Of a DNA stretch of 58,792 nt, positions 16,451 to 25,866 are shown piece after piece. The stretch spans positions 1 through 58,792 of the forward strand of contig CAJKHY010000005.1 in NCBI GenBank assembly GCA_905199855.1, given 5' to 3'. How positions within the stretch are numbered: the first letter of the stretch is position 1; the number at the start of each line of letters is the position of its first letter. The notes beneath the pieces are model-generated. The model ran no database searches. It was not told where the DNA came from and saw only the letters and a program-made list of their open reading frames with translations. Source of the DNA: an uncultured Clostridium sp. (GTDB taxonomy: Bacteria > Bacillota_I > Bacilli_A > RF39 > UBA660). The position numbers and the translations under genes are program-made.

Positions 16451-18391
16451 TTAATATGACTTGCCCCAGTAAACCATATGTTTAGCAGGTTTACCACAGA
16501 AAATACAAGTATCGGCTAAATGCTCCTCGTTAAATGGAATACATCTACTACCAGCTCCACCAGTTCTATATTTAATTTCGTCCTCACAATTCTCATCACC
16601 ACACCACATAGCCTTAATAAAACCACGTTTTTTATTAAACTTATCGATCATTTCATCCATAGTTGTAGCACTATCAATATGTGAATCTAAGAAATCTTTA
16701 GCTCTATTATACATATCTTTTTGTATTGTTTCAAGTATTTGAGGTAACTCATCACAAAGACTCTCAATACTTACCTTAATCTTCTCACGATTATCTCTTC
16801 TAACAACAATAACCTCATTATTCTCTAAATCTCTAGGCCCTATCTCAATTCTAACTGGAATACCTAATTTCTCTTGTTCGCTAAACTTCCATCCTGGAGT
16901 CTTATCACTCAAATCAATATTAACTCTAATACCATTTTTCTTTAATTCACCGAGTAAATAATTAGCTTTATCAATTACCTCACTCTTATTACTAATTGGA
17001 ATAATCATAGCTTGTGTAGGAGCAATTCTAGGTGGTAGAACCAAACCTGAATCATCACCATGAACCATAATCAAAGCCCCGATAGTTCTAGTAGATAATC
17101 CCCATGAAGTTTGATAAGGACTCTCCAACTTATTATCTTTATTTAAAAACTTAATATCAAAGGCACTAGCAAAACCATTACCAAAATAATGACTAGTACC
17201 AGACTGTAAAGCCTTACCATCATGCATCATTGCTTCAACAGTATAAGTCTCCTCTGCTCCCGCAAATTTCTCACTATCAGTCTTTCTTCCAACTACTAAT
17301 GGAATAGCAAGTGATTCCGTAAGTAAATCTTCATAGACTTTTAACATAAGTAATGTTCTTTCTCTTCCTTCTTTAGCGGTAGCATGAATTGTATGTCCCT
17401 CTTGCCACAAGAACTCTCTTGAACGAAGGAATGGTCTAGTTGTTTTTTCCCATCTTAATACAGAATTCCATTGATTATATACCTTAGGTAAATCACGATA
17501 AGAATGGACATCCTTTTGCCAATGATCACAGAATAAAACCTCGGAGGTTGGCCTAATACAAAGTCTTTCTTCCAGCTTTTCACATCCACCTTCAGTAACC
17601 CAAGCAACTTCAGGAGCAAATCCCTTAACATGATCGCCTTCTTTTTGAAGTAACGACTCAGGAATTAAAACTGGCAAATAAACATTCTCTACCCCTGTTT
17701 CTTTAAATCTTCTATCCAAATCATTTCTAATGTTTTCCCAAATAGCATACCCATTTGGCATATAAATCATACAACCCTTAACACTTGTATAATCACATAA
17801 TCTAGCTTCCTTAACAACATCAGTATACCATTGAGCAAAATCAACATCCCTTGAAGTAATTGATTGTACTAATTTTTTACCATTTTCTTTTGCTTCTTCT
17901 TTTTTCTTATCAACATCAATAATTATTACTTCATTACCATGTTCTTCTATAATTTTTTTAACATCTTTAAAATCTAAAAATACTGTAGCCGTATTAGTAT
18001 TTGGATGGAACCCAACTTTACTTTGACCCACTACATCCTTATCAAAAACAAACTTAACTGATTTAGATTCATCATTAATAACACCAAATGGTGAAACATA
18101 ACCATTCTCTAATTTTAAATATTTTTCTAATCTATCAGCAGAACCAAAACTTAAACGACTGCTTCCTAATTTTTCTTTCAAATCATCCATGTGCACATCT
18201 TTTTTGTAGTGGCATGATACAACATAATGCTCCTTACCATTGGCATTTCTTAAAAATAAATTCTTACAAACATAACCTTTATCTAATAAACCCAACTTTT
18301 CCATATCTTCCATTGTATGCACAACTTCATGCTCTACAATCTCATATTTTATATTTTTTTCATCTAATAATTTCAAAACATCATTTTTCAT
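16451..18391 (-). CDS. proS: Prolyl-tRNA synthetase (type 3) with N-terminal editing domain
   Basis: 646 residues. About 1-160 is a YbaK/ProXp-ala (PrdX)-like domain, which in this family hydrolyses Ala-tRNA-Pro. From about 175 a eukaryotic/archaeal-type class II ProRS follows: motif 2 VLRWEKTTRPFLRSREFLWQ, TSHYFGNGFA, motif 3 GLSTRTIGALIMVHGDDSG, anticodon-binding domain, and the C-terminal zinc-type domain with CGDENCEDE and CIFCGK. The insertion editing domain of bacterial ProRS is absent, so the N-terminal domain probably supplies proofreading in cis. RBS AGGGAGAGAG precedes ATG 18391. A short leader ORF lies upstream; there is no T-box. Confidence 0.95.
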   Translation of the reverse strand: MKNDVLKLLDEKNIKYEIVEHEVVHTMEDMEKLGLLDKGYVCKNLFLRNANGKEHYVVSCHYKKDVHMDDLKEKLGSSRLSFGSADRLEKYLKLENGYVSPFGVINDESKSVKFVFDKDVVGQSKVGFHPNTNTATVFLDFKDVKKIIEEHGNEVIIIDVDKKKEEAKENGKKLVQSITSRDVDFAQWYTDVVKEARLCDYTSVKGCMIYMPNGYAIWENIRNDLDRRFKETGVENVYLPVLIPESLLQKEGDHVKGFAPEVAWVTEGGCEKLEERLCIRPTSEVLFCDHWQKDVHSYRDLPKVYNQWNSVLRWEKTTRPFLRSREFLWQEGHTIHATAKEGRERTLLMLKVYEDLLTESLAIPLVVGRKTDSEKFAGAEETYTVEAMMHDGKALQSGTSHYFGNGFASAFDIKFLNKDNKLESPYQTSWGLSTRTIGALIMVHGDDSGLVLPPRIAPTQAMIIPISNKSEVIDKANYLLGELKKNGIRVNIDLSDKTPGWKFSEQEKLGIPVRIEIGPRDLENNEVIVVRRDNREKIKVSIESLCDELPQILETIQKDMYNRAKDFLDSHIDSATTMDEMIDKFNKKRGFIKAMWCGDENCEDEIKYRTGGAGSRCIPFNEEHLADTCIFCGKPAKHMVYWGKSY

Positions 18392-18429
18392 ATATTCTCT
18401 CTCCCTATTTTTTTATTATATTCGTAACT

Positions 18430-18489
18430 TTATACATCAAAACTCGGTCGAGAAATTTTTGTTAATAATCTTACTAATAAATTAAACAT
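18430..18489 (-). CDS. Short ORF upstream of proS
   Basis: 19 residues, MFNLLVRLLTKISRPSFDV, with GAGGTGATTACT before the ATG, ending 38 bases before proS. It lies in the proS leader downstream of its promoter. It contains an uncommon CGA-CCG (Arg-Pro) pair. It may be a leader peptide or a chance ORF; there is no matching terminator structure that I can see. Confidence 0.35.
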   Translation of the reverse strand: MFNLLVRLLTKISRPSFDV

Positions 18490-18519
18490 AGTAATCACCT
18501 CGAATAAAATCATGTAGTT

Positions 18520-18548
18520 AGTTTATCACATATTTTTAAAAAAAACAA
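18520..18548 (-). promoter_or_regulatory. proS promoter
   Basis: TTGTTT (18543-18548), 17 bp, TAAACT (18520-18525). Confidence 0.55.
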
Positions 18549-18598
18549 CTCCTTTTCTATTTTAAATACTTTAACATAAAATAAATTAGGTGATTTCA

Positions 18599-19891
18599 TT
18601 GAAAAAAAATAAATTTATAAAATCTACACTCATTCTCATTATAGGTGGTTTTATTTCCAAAATCATGGCTATGGTTATTAGAATAATATTAACAAGAGTT
18701 GTTGGCACTGAAGGAATTGGCTTATATATGTTAGTATTACCAACCTTTGTCCTTTTTATTACTTTAGGCAATATGGGTGTTACAACCTCTTTATCCAAAC
18801 TAGTAAGTGAACAAAAAAAAAATAACCAAAAATTAGTCTTATCAATTATTCCTACAATTCTTTTATTTAACTTATTTCTCATGATAATTTTATTTATTAT
18901 AGCCCCAGTTATCTCTAATTACCTACTTCATAATAAACAAATTTATTATCCTATCATGGCCATTGGTTTAACTCTACCTTGCATAACATTATCTGATTTA
19001 ATGCGTGGATATTTCTTTGGAAAACAAAAAATGTTTCCCTATGTTGTATCAAATATTATTGAACAATTAGTAAGACTCCTTCTAACAGCCTTCTTTATTC
19101 CTAATCTTTTAAAAATAAGTCTAGAAATTGCCATAACAGGAGTTGTCTTAATAAATATTATAAGCGAATTCACTTCTATTATTACCCTCCTCTTCTTCAT
19201 TCCAAAAAATGTCAAAATTAAAAAACAAGATTTTAAATACAATAAAGAATGCATGCATGATGTTTTAAGCATCGGCATTCCTTCGACTGGGTCTAGACTA
19301 ATTGGTACTATCTCTTCATTCTTAGAACCAATTACACTAACTTATGGTCTTACCTTAGTAGGATATAGCTCTAAATTTATTACTTTAGAGTATGGTATTA
19401 TCAATGGTTATGTCTTACCCTTAATACTCTTACCATCATTCTTTTCCTATGCTATTTCAAATGCTTTACTACCAGTTGTCAGTAATAGTTTTGCAAATAA
19501 TAATATTACTTATGCTAAATCCAAAATAAAACAGGCAATCTTCTTTTCTTTATTAATTGGATTACCTGTTACACTAATTTTTATTTTTATTCCACATATT
19601 CCATTAAAACTAATCTACCACACTAATTTAGGAATAAATTACATTAAATTTCTTGCCCCATTTTTTATTTTACACTATATTCAAAGTCCCTTAACAACTA
19701 CTTTACAAGCCATGAACAAAGCAAAATGTGCAATGTATGGCACCTTATTCGGAGCCATTATTAGAACTAGTCTTCTATTCATTTGTTCTCTGATGAAAAT
19801 TGGCATGTGGAGTCTAAATATTGCTATTGCTAGTAATATCATTTTTGTTACAATACACCACATTTACTATGTCAAAAAATATTTAAAATAA
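18599..19891 (+). CDS. SpoVB-like MOP-superfamily flippase
   Basis: About 430 residues with 12-14 hydrophobic segments. The opening, LKSTLILIIGG-type (KKNKFIKSTLILIIGGFISK) and ILTRVVGTEGIGLYMLVLP, is characteristic of the SpoVB/MurJ-like polysaccharide (lipid II) exporters of Bacillota. I chose TTG 18599 because AGGTGA lies 5 bases before it; a GTG at 18590 overlaps that RBS. It is divergent from proS and convergent with polC, overlapping the polC stop by 9 bases. It could serve lipid II flipping in growth or in spore cortex synthesis; the sequence does not decide. Confidence 0.85.
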   Translation: MKKNKFIKSTLILIIGGFISKIMAMVIRIILTRVVGTEGIGLYMLVLPTFVLFITLGNMGVTTSLSKLVSEQKKNNQKLVLSIIPTILLFNLFLMIILFIIAPVISNYLLHNKQIYYPIMAIGLTLPCITLSDLMRGYFFGKQKMFPYVVSNIIEQLVRLLLTAFFIPNLLKISLEIAITGVVLINIISEFTSIITLLFFIPKNVKIKKQDFKYNKECMHDVLSIGIPSTGSRLIGTISSFLEPITLTYGLTLVGYSSKFITLEYGIINGYVLPLILLPSFFSYAISNALLPVVSNSFANNNITYAKSKIKQAIFFSLLIGLPVTLIFIFIPHIPLKLIYHTNLGINYIKFLAPFFILHYIQSPLTTTLQAMNKAKCAMYGTLFGAIIRTSLLFICSLMKIGMWSLNIAIASNIIFVTIHHIYYVKKYLK

Positions 19892-22800
19892 AGTTAATTG
19901 ACTTGTCTCAGGCATATCTTTTAAAATACCCATCATTCTCATTTTATCAACCAAAGTTGTAGATACTTTACATCTATTTGCAAAATCTTCAATACTAATA
20001 AATGGTTTTTTCTTAGCTTCCTCATATATATTATTAGCAACAACATCCCCCAAACCATCTATTGTCCTAAATGGTGGTATCAAAGTTTTACCATCCTCAT
20101 CAATAATAAATCTCTTAGCATGAGACTTATATAAATCTAAGTGCCCAAAATTAAAGCCACGAGCCGTCATTTCCAGTGCTGATGCTAAAACATCTAAAAT
20201 ATTATCTTCCTTATTTGTTCGATCATATCCCTTATTATTTAATTCTATAATTTTCTCTTTAATCGAATTATATCCCTTTATCATAGTTTCAATATCAAAA
20301 TCAAAGCACCTTACAGAAAAATAAGTAGCATAGTAATAAATTGGCATATGAACTTTAAACCAAGCAACACGACAACACATCATACAATACGCTGTAGCAT
20401 GGGCCTTTGGGAACATGTATTTAATTTTTCTACAAGATTCAATATACCAATCAGCTATATTTCCTTCTTTTAATATTTTTTCCCAATTCTTCCAACCTTC
20501 AGGATCTTTAGATGGTTTCCCTTTACGCACAAACTCCATAATTTTAAAAGCAGTTCCCGGTTCAATACCTTGATTAATTAAATAAACCATAATATCATCA
20601 CGACAACCTATTACTTCTTTAAAAGGAACAACATTATTCCTAATTAATTCTTGTGCATTATTTGCCCAAACATCAGTACCATGCGATAAACCTGATACTT
20701 TAACAAGTTCACCAAATGTTGAAGGTCTAGTTTCCACTAACATATTAATAACAAACTTAGTTCCTGTCTCTGGTAAACCAAGTGTCCCAGTTTCACACAT
20801 TATTTCTTCTTTAGTAACACCTAAAGCCTTAGGTGAAGAAAATAAACTAAACACATCCTTATCATCCATCGGTATATCTTCAATTTTCATTTTACTTAAA
20901 TCAGTTAAATACTTTAACATTGTTGGATCATCGTGTGCTAGAATATCTAATTTAAGTAAATCTTGGTCAATAGCATGATATTCAAAATGTGTTGTATACC
21001 ATCTACTATTTGGATCATCCGCAGGATACTGATATGGCGTAAAATCAAATATATCCATATATCCTGGCACTACAACAATTCCACCAGGATGTTGCCCAGT
21101 TGTTCTCTTAACTCCCGTACAACCTATAGCTAATCTTTCTATCTCTGCCACCCTAGGCATCTTTATCCCTTTATCTTCAAAATAACCACGAACAAAACCA
21201 AAAGCAGTTTTATCCGCAACAGTACCCACGGTACCTGCTCGATAAACATTTGCCTCACCAAACAAAACCTTCGTATAATCATGGGCATTTGCTTGATACT
21301 CAGATGAAAAATTAAGATCGATATCCGGAACCTTATCCGCCTTAAATCCTAAGAATGTTTCAAAAGGCATATCCTGCCCATCCTTATGCATTGGATGTCC
21401 ACATTTAGGACAATTCATATCTGGCAAATCATAACCTGAAGAATAATCTAAAGATAATTTGTGCCCGTCTATTTCAAATATTGTATAAAAACATTTTTTA
21501 CATACATAATGAGCTGGAAGTGGATTAACCTCAGTAATCCCCATCATTGTAGCAACCAAAGAAGAACCAACCGAGCCACGACTACCTACGAAATATCCAT
21601 CATCATTACTCTTCTTAACAAGTTTTTGAGCAATTAAGTAAATAACATCAAAACCGCCTCCAATAATACCACTTAATTCTCTTTCCAACCTTTTTTCTAT
21701 TAATTCAGGTAAATTTTCACCATACATTTCATGAGCCTTGTTATAAACCATATCTCTTACTATTTGATTAGAGTTTTCCATCTTAGGTGAAAAAGGTATT
21801 CCACCAGTATCAATAATAACTTCAACATTCTCAATCATATCAGCAATCTTATTAGTATTAGTAACAACTATTTCATAAGCCTTCTCTTTACCTAAAAAAC
21901 TAAAATCTTCTAACATCTCATCTGTTGTTCTAAAATGCATTGAAGGAATTTCCTTAATATCTTTTTTATTTAAAATATGTCTTCCACCACCAGGTACCTT
22001 TTGATTAACAATAATACTTCTATAAATCCTATCACTTCTATCCAAATGATGCACATCTCCTGTAGCCACGACTAATTTTCCTGCTTGAGTAGCCACGCGA
22101 ATAATCTTTTCAATATGATTAATTAATTCCTGTTTAGAACCAAAATCACCTAAATCAAGCAAATGACCATACACTTCAGGTGGCTGCACTTCGATATAAT
22201 CATAAAAACTCATTAAATTAGTTAATTCTTCATCACTCTTACTCCTAGCCAAATTAAATATTTCTCCATTAACACAACTACTACCAATTAAAAGACCATC
22301 TCTTAACTTATTAATCTCACTCCTAAGTATCCTTGGTGTCTTATATAAATATTTCGTATTAGCATAGGATATTATCTTAAATAAATTCTTTAAACCAACT
22401 TTATTTTGTACTAATGCTGTAAAATGAAATGCTTCTCCTTGTTTATGTAACTCATTAGTACTAACCATTTTATTCAAATCTAAAGCATTTTCAATATTTC
22501 TATTAGACAGTTCCTTTAACATTTTATGAAATACATAAGCAGTCCCTTCCGCATCATAATCAGCCCTATGATGAGCCTCTTCATCAAATGGTACATCATA
22601 TCTCTTAACTAAAGCGGACAAACTATGACGAGCCAAAGACGGATTCATAACACGTGATAATTCCAATGTATCAATAACCATATTTGTATAATCACCTAGA
22701 TTATATTTCTTATAAGCCATAGCTAAAAACGAAGTATCAAACTTTGCGTTGTGGGCAACCATCGGTAAATCTCCTACCCATTTAATAAAGTCCTTAACTG

Positions 22801-24208
22801 CCTCTTCTTCAAGTGGACAACCCTCTAACATTTTATCAGTAATATTAGTAACCTCAATAATACGTGCTGGAAGTTTCCTCTCTGGGTAAATCAATTGATC
22901 AAACCTATCAATAATTTCCCCATTACATATCTTAACGGCCCCAATTTCAATAATAGTATCTCCGCCACCAGCATTAAAACCAGTTGTTTCAAAATCGAAC
23001 ACAACATATGTCGCATCTAATAAATTCATATCCCTTTCACGAAAACAAATATCAACACTATCATCGATTAAACTAAGTTCTGTCCCATATAAAATCTTTA
23101 TATCCTTAGCTTCATGAAAAGCATCAGGAAAAGACTGAGCACCATTATGATCAGTAATCGCAATAGCCTTATGCCCCCAAGCTTTCGCTCTCCTAATAAG
23201 ATTTTTAGCACTGACAAGACCATCCATTTGACTCATAAATGTATGAGCATGTAACTCAACCCTTTTCTCTTTTGCATTATCCATAATGGTTTCTTTACTG
23301 CGTTCAACCTCTGTAATATCTTTATATCTAGTCATAAACACTAACTCATGAGCATATTGGTCATTAGTAACCTTCCCATAAAATCTAAACCACTTACCCT
23401 CTTTAATATCTTTTTTTATTAAACTAAATTCTTCTTCATTCTTAGTAATTACTTTAACATACATACTGTCTTCTTCATCAGTAACCTTTAAAGTAATTAT
23501 CTTATAACCACTTTTCGCCTCAAAAATATCAATTCCAAATACCATACCTTCAATATTTACATTATCAATTTCATATAAAATATCACTAATCTTAGTAATA
23601 GTATCATCCCTTTTTTGTTTATAATATTTAGGAGTATTCTTAACTATTTCCTCTTTTTTATTTTCAGTATTAACAACTACATTAGAATCAAAAACATTAG
23701 CATATATATCATGTTCTATCTGTTTACTTATATCATTTTCTTCTTCTAAAGTAACTTCAATATTAACATTATAACCACACTTTGACAACTTACATGTAAT
23801 ATCATTTAAAGCCTTCTTTACATCAATAAATTCTACCTTATTATAAGTTATAATATAATAGTTATCTTGATTACTAATTAACCTATCCATAAAAACAGTA
23901 AAACTATTTTTATTCTTAGAAATTTCTAATATAATTTCGTTATAGCATTCCTTTAATAAAGAATTATCTCCATTTTCCACTTTAAAAATTAAATTAACTA
24001 ATTCTGGTTTAGGAAAAGTGCCTCTTAACTTGTTTAAAAAAGAAACATATAAATCATATGGAATATTCTTATTAAGAATAATTATAAATTCCCACATCTT
24101 ATCATTATCATAAACAACCACTCTATCTAATTTAGAACCTTCAAAATAACTAAAATACTTATCTTCTAAATTTATTTGCTTAATTAATCTTAATACCCTT
24201 TCATCCAT
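19883..24208 (-). CDS. polC: DNA polymerase III alpha subunit, PolC type
   Basis: Replicative polymerase of low-G+C Gram-positives, about 1441 residues. Order: N-terminal domain, OB fold (about 215-310), PHP part 1 (RVELHAHTFMSQMDG), DEDDh proofreading exonuclease (VFDFETTGFNAGG... HNAKFDTSF... HRADYDAEGTAYVF), PHP part 2, then the palm/fingers (PDIDLNFSSEYQ; KRTTGQHPGG). A zinc-finger (CKKC...CPKC) is typical of PolC. The C-terminus ends QLTLF, a plausible beta-clamp-binding motif. ATG 24208 is chosen over 24244 because AGAGGTGG precedes it. It has its own promoter. Confidence 0.97.
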   Translation of the reverse strand: MDERVLRLIKQINLEDKYFSYFEGSKLDRVVVYDNDKMWEFIIILNKNIPYDLYVSFLNKLRGTFPKPELVNLIFKVENGDNSLLKECYNEIILEISKNKNSFTVFMDRLISNQDNYYIITYNKVEFIDVKKALNDITCKLSKCGYNVNIEVTLEEENDISKQIEHDIYANVFDSNVVVNTENKKEEIVKNTPKYYKQKRDDTITKISDILYEIDNVNIEGMVFGIDIFEAKSGYKIITLKVTDEEDSMYVKVITKNEEEFSLIKKDIKEGKWFRFYGKVTNDQYAHELVFMTRYKDITEVERSKETIMDNAKEKRVELHAHTFMSQMDGLVSAKNLIRRAKAWGHKAIAITDHNGAQSFPDAFHEAKDIKILYGTELSLIDDSVDICFRERDMNLLDATYVVFDFETTGFNAGGGDTIIEIGAVKICNGEIIDRFDQLIYPERKLPARIIEVTNITDKMLEGCPLEEEAVKDFIKWVGDLPMVAHNAKFDTSFLAMAYKKYNLGDYTNMVIDTLELSRVMNPSLARHSLSALVKRYDVPFDEEAHHRADYDAEGTAYVFHKMLKELSNRNIENALDLNKMVSTNELHKQGEAFHFTALVQNKVGLKNLFKIISYANTKYLYKTPRILRSEINKLRDGLLIGSSCVNGEIFNLARSKSDEELTNLMSFYDYIEVQPPEVYGHLLDLGDFGSKQELINHIEKIIRVATQAGKLVVATGDVHHLDRSDRIYRSIIVNQKVPGGGRHILNKKDIKEIPSMHFRTTDEMLEDFSFLGKEKAYEIVVTNTNKIADMIENVEVIIDTGGIPFSPKMENSNQIVRDMVYNKAHEMYGENLPELIEKRLERELSGIIGGGFDVIYLIAQKLVKKSNDDGYFVGSRGSVGSSLVATMMGITEVNPLPAHYVCKKCFYTIFEIDGHKLSLDYSSGYDLPDMNCPKCGHPMHKDGQDMPFETFLGFKADKVPDIDLNFSSEYQANAHDYTKVLFGEANVYRAGTVGTVADKTAFGFVRGYFEDKGIKMPRVAEIERLAIGCTGVKRTTGQHPGGIVVVPGYMDIFDFTPYQYPADDPNSRWYTTHFEYHAIDQDLLKLDILAHDDPTMLKYLTDLSKMKIEDIPMDDKDVFSLFSSPKALGVTKEEIMCETGTLGLPETGTKFVINMLVETRPSTFGELVKVSGLSHGTDVWANNAQELIRNNVVPFKEVIGCRDDIMVYLINQGIEPGTAFKIMEFVRKGKPSKDPEGWKNWEKILKEGNIADWYIESCRKIKYMFPKAHATAYCMMCCRVAWFKVHMPIYYYATYFSVRCFDFDIETMIKGYNSIKEKIIELNNKGYDRTNKEDNILDVLASALEMTARGFNFGHLDLYKSHAKRFIIDEDGKTLIPPFRTIDGLGDVVANNIYEEAKKKPFISIEDFANRCKVSTTLVDKMRMMGILKDMPETSQLTLF

Positions 24209-24234
24209 ATTTTTACCACCTCTACGTACAATAA

Positions 24235-24263
24235 AGTATAACAAAACTTTTCTTTATTGTAAA
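24235..24263 (-). promoter_or_regulatory. polC promoter
   Basis: TTTACA (24258-24263), 17 bp, TATACT (24235-24240). It overlaps the end of the decayed small ORF in the upstream element. Confidence 0.75.
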
Positions 24264-24436
24264 CTACTTTCCCATAACTTTCTACATATAAAAATCTTTA
24301 TAATAATGTAAACTAAGATAAGAAACAAAAACCTTTTTTTATTTATATTATTGCTTTTACTTTTTAGTGCAAATTTCTTCTTATCCTTATCAAAATACTA
24401 CTCTAACTTAGAAATTATAGTTATTATCTTATCCAT
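24254..24436 (-). pseudogene. Small membrane-protein ORF interrupted by TAG
   Basis: A strong RBS (AAAGGAGAG) and ATG at 24436 start a frame that stops after 12 residues (MDKIITIISKLE, TAG at 24398-24400). It then stays open in the same frame for 47 more codons, including a hydrophobic stretch (RFLFLILVYIIIKIFI). It therefore looks like a ~60-residue single-span membrane protein with a nonsense mutation, or a 12-residue leader. The copy at 35.1 kb has a similar start and also an early stop. Confidence 0.4.
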
Positions 24437-24663
24437 AATTACTCTCCTTTGCTTAAGATAAATCCACTATACTACATAAAGTAATATAAAGTCAAACTTT
24501 CAAAATTAAAAAACGCCCGCTTGATTTTTAAATTTTGAAATATTTTTATAACAGTATTTAAAAAACACCCGTATGGTTTTTAAATTTTAGCAATTTTGGT
24601 ATTTTTTTTAAAATAATTTTTTCTTAATTTCAACTTTAGAAATATTTACCGATAACAGCATAG
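24340..24663 (-). repeat. Dispersed intergenic element, copy B
   Basis: On the minus strand: GCTGTTATCGGTAA at 24645-24658, then two units of the form AAAATTTAAAAA-core-TTTTTTAA with GC-rich cores (24566-24575 and 24514-24523), then TTTTGAAAGTTTGACTTTATA, a promoter (TTGACT 24490-24495, 18 bp, TATAGT 24466-24471), an RBS and a short ORF, ending around CACTAAAAAG. It matches 35120-35422 in the same order and orientation. It fills most of the 490-base gap upstream of polC. Confidence 0.75.
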
Positions 24664-24700
24664 AAAAAAAAAGAATAAGATCTTTTTCTTAAACTTATCC
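24664..24700 (-). terminator. Terminator of the tail-anchored protein gene
   Basis: Arms GAATAAG (24673-24679) and CTTATCC (24694-24700, one G-T pair), followed on the minus strand by T9. Confidence 0.75.
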
Positions 24701-25539
24701 TATTTAAAAAACTTTATAACATCAATATTAAAATAATTTAAAGCATAAATTGTCGCTAAAATAATAATTACTATAGTTAATATAACTAAAATAACCTTCC
24801 ATATTACATTACTTTTCTTAGGCCCATCTAATTCACCATCACCAAAGAAATCTTTTTTAGAAAAAGTATACGTGTTACTATAAAAATCACTATCTTTCTC
24901 CTCTTTTTCATTCATTTCCTTTATTTCATAATTTCTCTTTTCTTCTTCACTTACCGGTTTAGTTACCACTGTATTATCACTAGGTTTTAAATCTTCTAAT
25001 ATCTCCAAAGATAACTTAGCCGTATCACTCATAATTTGTTCAATAGTAGGATTCTCATTTAATCTCTTTGTTTGAAATTTATATTGTCTAGTCATTTCTA
25101 ATTTATCTAACTCTTTTTGCTTTTCTTTCTCAAGTTTTTCATAATCTTCATTAGCCTCAAGAGAATTTAAAAAATTATAATGAGTATTACTAATTTTCTC
25201 TTGAACTCCCATTAATTTTTCCCGCTCACCTCGTGCCTTCTCTATTAACTCATTAATATCTCTAATTTTTTCTTCTTTTACTTCTTCTTTTCTCTCTATT
25301 ATCTTATCTCTCTTAATAACCATGGTATCTTCTAATTCTTTAAGTTTACGATACTCATCACGGTTCGTGGCAATTTTTTTCAAAGTATTTATATCTATTT
25401 CATTAACATTACTTGAAACTGGCAACTTTTCATAATTTAAATAATTAGAACTAGATATACTATTATACATATTTTGATGCTTTGCACTTCTTGTTATATT
25501 ACTTTTACTTTCATTATATCTATCCATTCTACTAGCCAT
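24700..25539 (-). CDS. Tail-anchored coiled-coil protein
   Basis: 279 residues, family not recognised. It starts MASRMDRYNE, is strongly charged with a long Lys/Glu coiled coil (about 70-165), has a linker rich in Glu/Asp, and ends with one hydrophobic segment (about 250-272) and a short tail, so the bulk should be cytoplasmic. ATG 25539 is chosen because AGAGGTGG precedes it. It is monocistronic with its own terminator. A structural or envelope-scaffold role is possible; nothing shows an enzymatic function. Confidence 0.65.
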   Translation of the reverse strand: MASRMDRYNESKSNITRSAKHQNMYNSISSSNYLNYEKLPVSSNVNEIDINTLKKIATNRDEYRKLKELEDTMVIKRDKIIERKEEVKEEKIRDINELIEKARGEREKLMGVQEKISNTHYNFLNSLEANEDYEKLEKEKQKELDKLEMTRQYKFQTKRLNENPTIEQIMSDTAKLSLEILEDLKPSDNTVVTKPVSEEEKRNYEIKEMNEKEEKDSDFYSNTYTFSKKDFFGDGELDGPKKSNVIWKVILVILTIVIIILATIYALNYFNIDVIKFFK

Positions 25540-25600
25540 AGTAACCACCTCTTATTTACATATATCATACCATATTTTTGTAAATTATAAAATATTTTTA

Positions 25601-25629
25601 TTGATTTTTAATAATTTTATTTATATAAT
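25601..25629 (+). promoter_or_regulatory. Ferredoxin promoter
   Basis: TTGATT (25601-25606), 17 bp, TATAAT (25624-25629). Confidence 0.82.
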
Positions 25630-25649
25630 TAGTACTGGAAGGTGTAAAA

Positions 25650-25841
25650 ATGAATTTTAAAGTTGATAAAAATACTTGCATCGGATGTGGTGCATGCATA
25701 AATACTTGCGAAGAAGTATTTGACTATGACGATGACGGACTTGCTAAAGTTATTTCAAATAACATTACTGATGAAGGCATCATCGATTTAGCTACCGAAG
25801 CTATGAATGCTTGCCCAGTTGGAGCAATTTCCAATGAATAA
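25650..25841 (+). CDS. fer: [4Fe-4S] ferredoxin
   Basis: 63-residue electron carrier. CIGCGACINTC near the N-terminus and NACPVGAI near the C-terminus supply the cluster ligands. The middle is acidic (EEVFDYDDDG), as in monocluster Bacillus-type ferredoxins. RBS GGAAGGTG. It stands alone between divergent and convergent neighbours and shares a bidirectional terminator with khpA. A possible client in this window is the FTR-like protein at 40.5 kb (inference). Confidence 0.93.
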   Translation: MNFKVDKNTCIGCGACINTCEEVFDYDDDGLAKVISNNITDEGIIDLATEAMNACPVGAISNE

Positions 25842-25866
25842 AGGATTAGCCAAACTAATCCTTTTT
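25841..25866. terminator. Bidirectional terminator between fer and khpA
   Basis: Arms AAGGATTAG (25841-25849) and CTAATCCTT (25855-25863) with T runs usable on both strands. The hairpin includes the stop region of both genes. Confidence 0.85.

Noticed and set aside
19883..19891. Overlap of spoVB-like and polC 3' ends as a regulatory antisense site
   Set aside because: A 9-base convergent overlap is ordinary in compact genomes.
24500..24663. CRISPR-like repeats in the intergenic element
   Set aside because: There are only two arm-core units of irregular spacing and no spacer-repeat periodicity.
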